DNA from: Flavobacteriales bacterium UBA7430
GTDB taxonomy: Bacteria; Bacteroidota; Bacteroidia; Flavobacteriales; UBA7430
Assembly: GCA_002478765.1 (NCBI GenBank)
Contig: DLQO01000014.1
Location: forward strand, 1-7,061
DNA: 7,061 nt
Reading direction: 5' to 3'
Shown in pieces: positions 6,537 through 7,061 of this stretch; position 1 is the stretch's first letter, and every line of letters begins with the position of its first letter. A program made the position numbers and the translations under genes. The notes under the pieces are model-generated. The model was not told the DNA's origin. It worked only from the letters and a program-made list of their open reading frames with translations, and did no database searches.

Positions 6537-7061
6537 ATGAAAAATAAGAGCTTACTTTTAGGTTTTTTACTTCTCTTTTTAACTCAAAATTCAATAGCTC
6601 AAGAACAAGAGCATGATGCTAAACAGGAGCTCGTTTCTTTGTTTCGTGCCTGGCGTTCTTTTGAAATTCCACCGCTTCAAAACGGTGTGCCTGATTATTC
6701 TGAAGAAGCATTTGATCTTCGATGGAATACTTTTTTAGAATTGAAAACCACACTTGACGGATTGCAAAAAGATAAGTGGACGGTGAGTCATCTAGTCGAT
6801 TGGCATTTGCTTTGGGCAGAAATGAATGGTTATATTTTTAATTATAAAGTATTGAAACCATGGCAACGAGATCCAGCGTATTATAAATCAATTTGGACGT
6901 ACAAAAGTGATGTTCCAGCTCACGAAGGCCCAACAAATCACGCAACAACAGAGCTTTGGCAATATACTTTCCCATTGGATAAAAAAAGTAGTGTTCGTTT
7001 AATGGAGTCACTTAAACTCATTCCATTACTTCAAGAGCAGGCAAAAAGAAACCTAACGGGC
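6537..7061 (+). CDS. secreted DUF885-family protein, N-terminal part (3' end outside window)
   Basis: The first 175 codons are visible and the frame is open to the window edge. Residues 1-21 are a signal peptide (MKNK, a leucine/phenylalanine-rich core, cleavage probably SIA|QEQ), so the protein is exported. There is no Cys for lipoprotein anchoring. The mature part has blocks I recall from the DUF885 family of about 550-600 residue proteins: FRAWRSFEIPPLQNGVPDYS (36-55), HLLWAEMNGY near 90-99, VLKPWQRDPAYY (104-115), a HEGP-like AHEGP, and LIPLLQEQAKRNLTG at the very end of the window. DUF885 proteins are little characterised; a metallopeptidase-like role has been suggested by fold relations, but the part that would hold metal-binding residues is not in view. 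There is no Shine-Dalgarno before the ATG. It is divergent from the propeller gene. Confidence 0.72.
   Translation, partial: MKNKSLLLGFLLLFLTQNSIAQEQEHDAKQELVSLFRAWRSFEIPPLQNGVPDYSEEAFDLRWNTFLELKTTLDGLQKDKWTVSHLVDWHLLWAEMNGYIFNYKVLKPWQRDPAYYKSIWTYKSDVPAHEGPTNHATTELWQYTFPLDKKSSVRLMESLKLIPLLQEQAKRNLTG

Overview
The window looks like a piece of a Bacteroidota chromosome, most likely a flavobacterium or cytophagian. I infer this from AT-rich DNA, start codons without recognisable Shine-Dalgarno sequences (AT-rich leaders instead), possible TTTG / TAnnTTTG-like promoter boxes, and gene content: a giant secreted VPS10/Asp-box beta-propeller and a secreted DUF885-type protein, both common in that phylum. 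No RNA gene, mobile element, CRISPR array or prophage feature is visible.

Layout. Bases 1-124 hold the 3' end of a PLP-dependent (histidine/serine-type) group II decarboxylase on the + strand. After a 256-bp gap (125-380) with an imperfect inverted repeat and a weak promoter candidate, two + strand genes form a tight pair. These are an APC-superfamily amino acid/amine permease (381-1862) and a fusion protein (1859-3316) made of an aldo/keto reductase and a C-terminal RidA/YjgF domain, overlapping the permease by ATGA. Only 14 bp later, and convergent, is the stop of a 1027-residue secreted Asp-box beta-propeller protein encoded on the - strand (3331-6414). A 122-bp divergent intergenic region (6415-6536) separates it from a secreted DUF885-like protein on the + strand, which runs off the end of the window (6537-7061).

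How the genes may work together. The permease and the reductase-RidA fusion are probably translationally coupled and likely handle the same small molecule: uptake or exchange of an amino acid or amine-like compound, then NAD(P)H-dependent reduction of a carbonyl derived from it, with a RidA module acting on or sensing imine/enamine intermediates. The decarboxylase fragment upstream would fit an amine/amino acid theme, but the gap means it need not be co-transcribed. The two secreted proteins look like a separate cell-envelope or extracellular protein-handling pair.

The most interesting item is the fusion. Its reductase half keeps the full Asp-Tyr-Lys-His catalytic tetrad, while its RidA half has Asn where canonical RidA deaminases have the essential Arg. 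Everything else looks like known families; I see no convincing evidence of a wholly new system.
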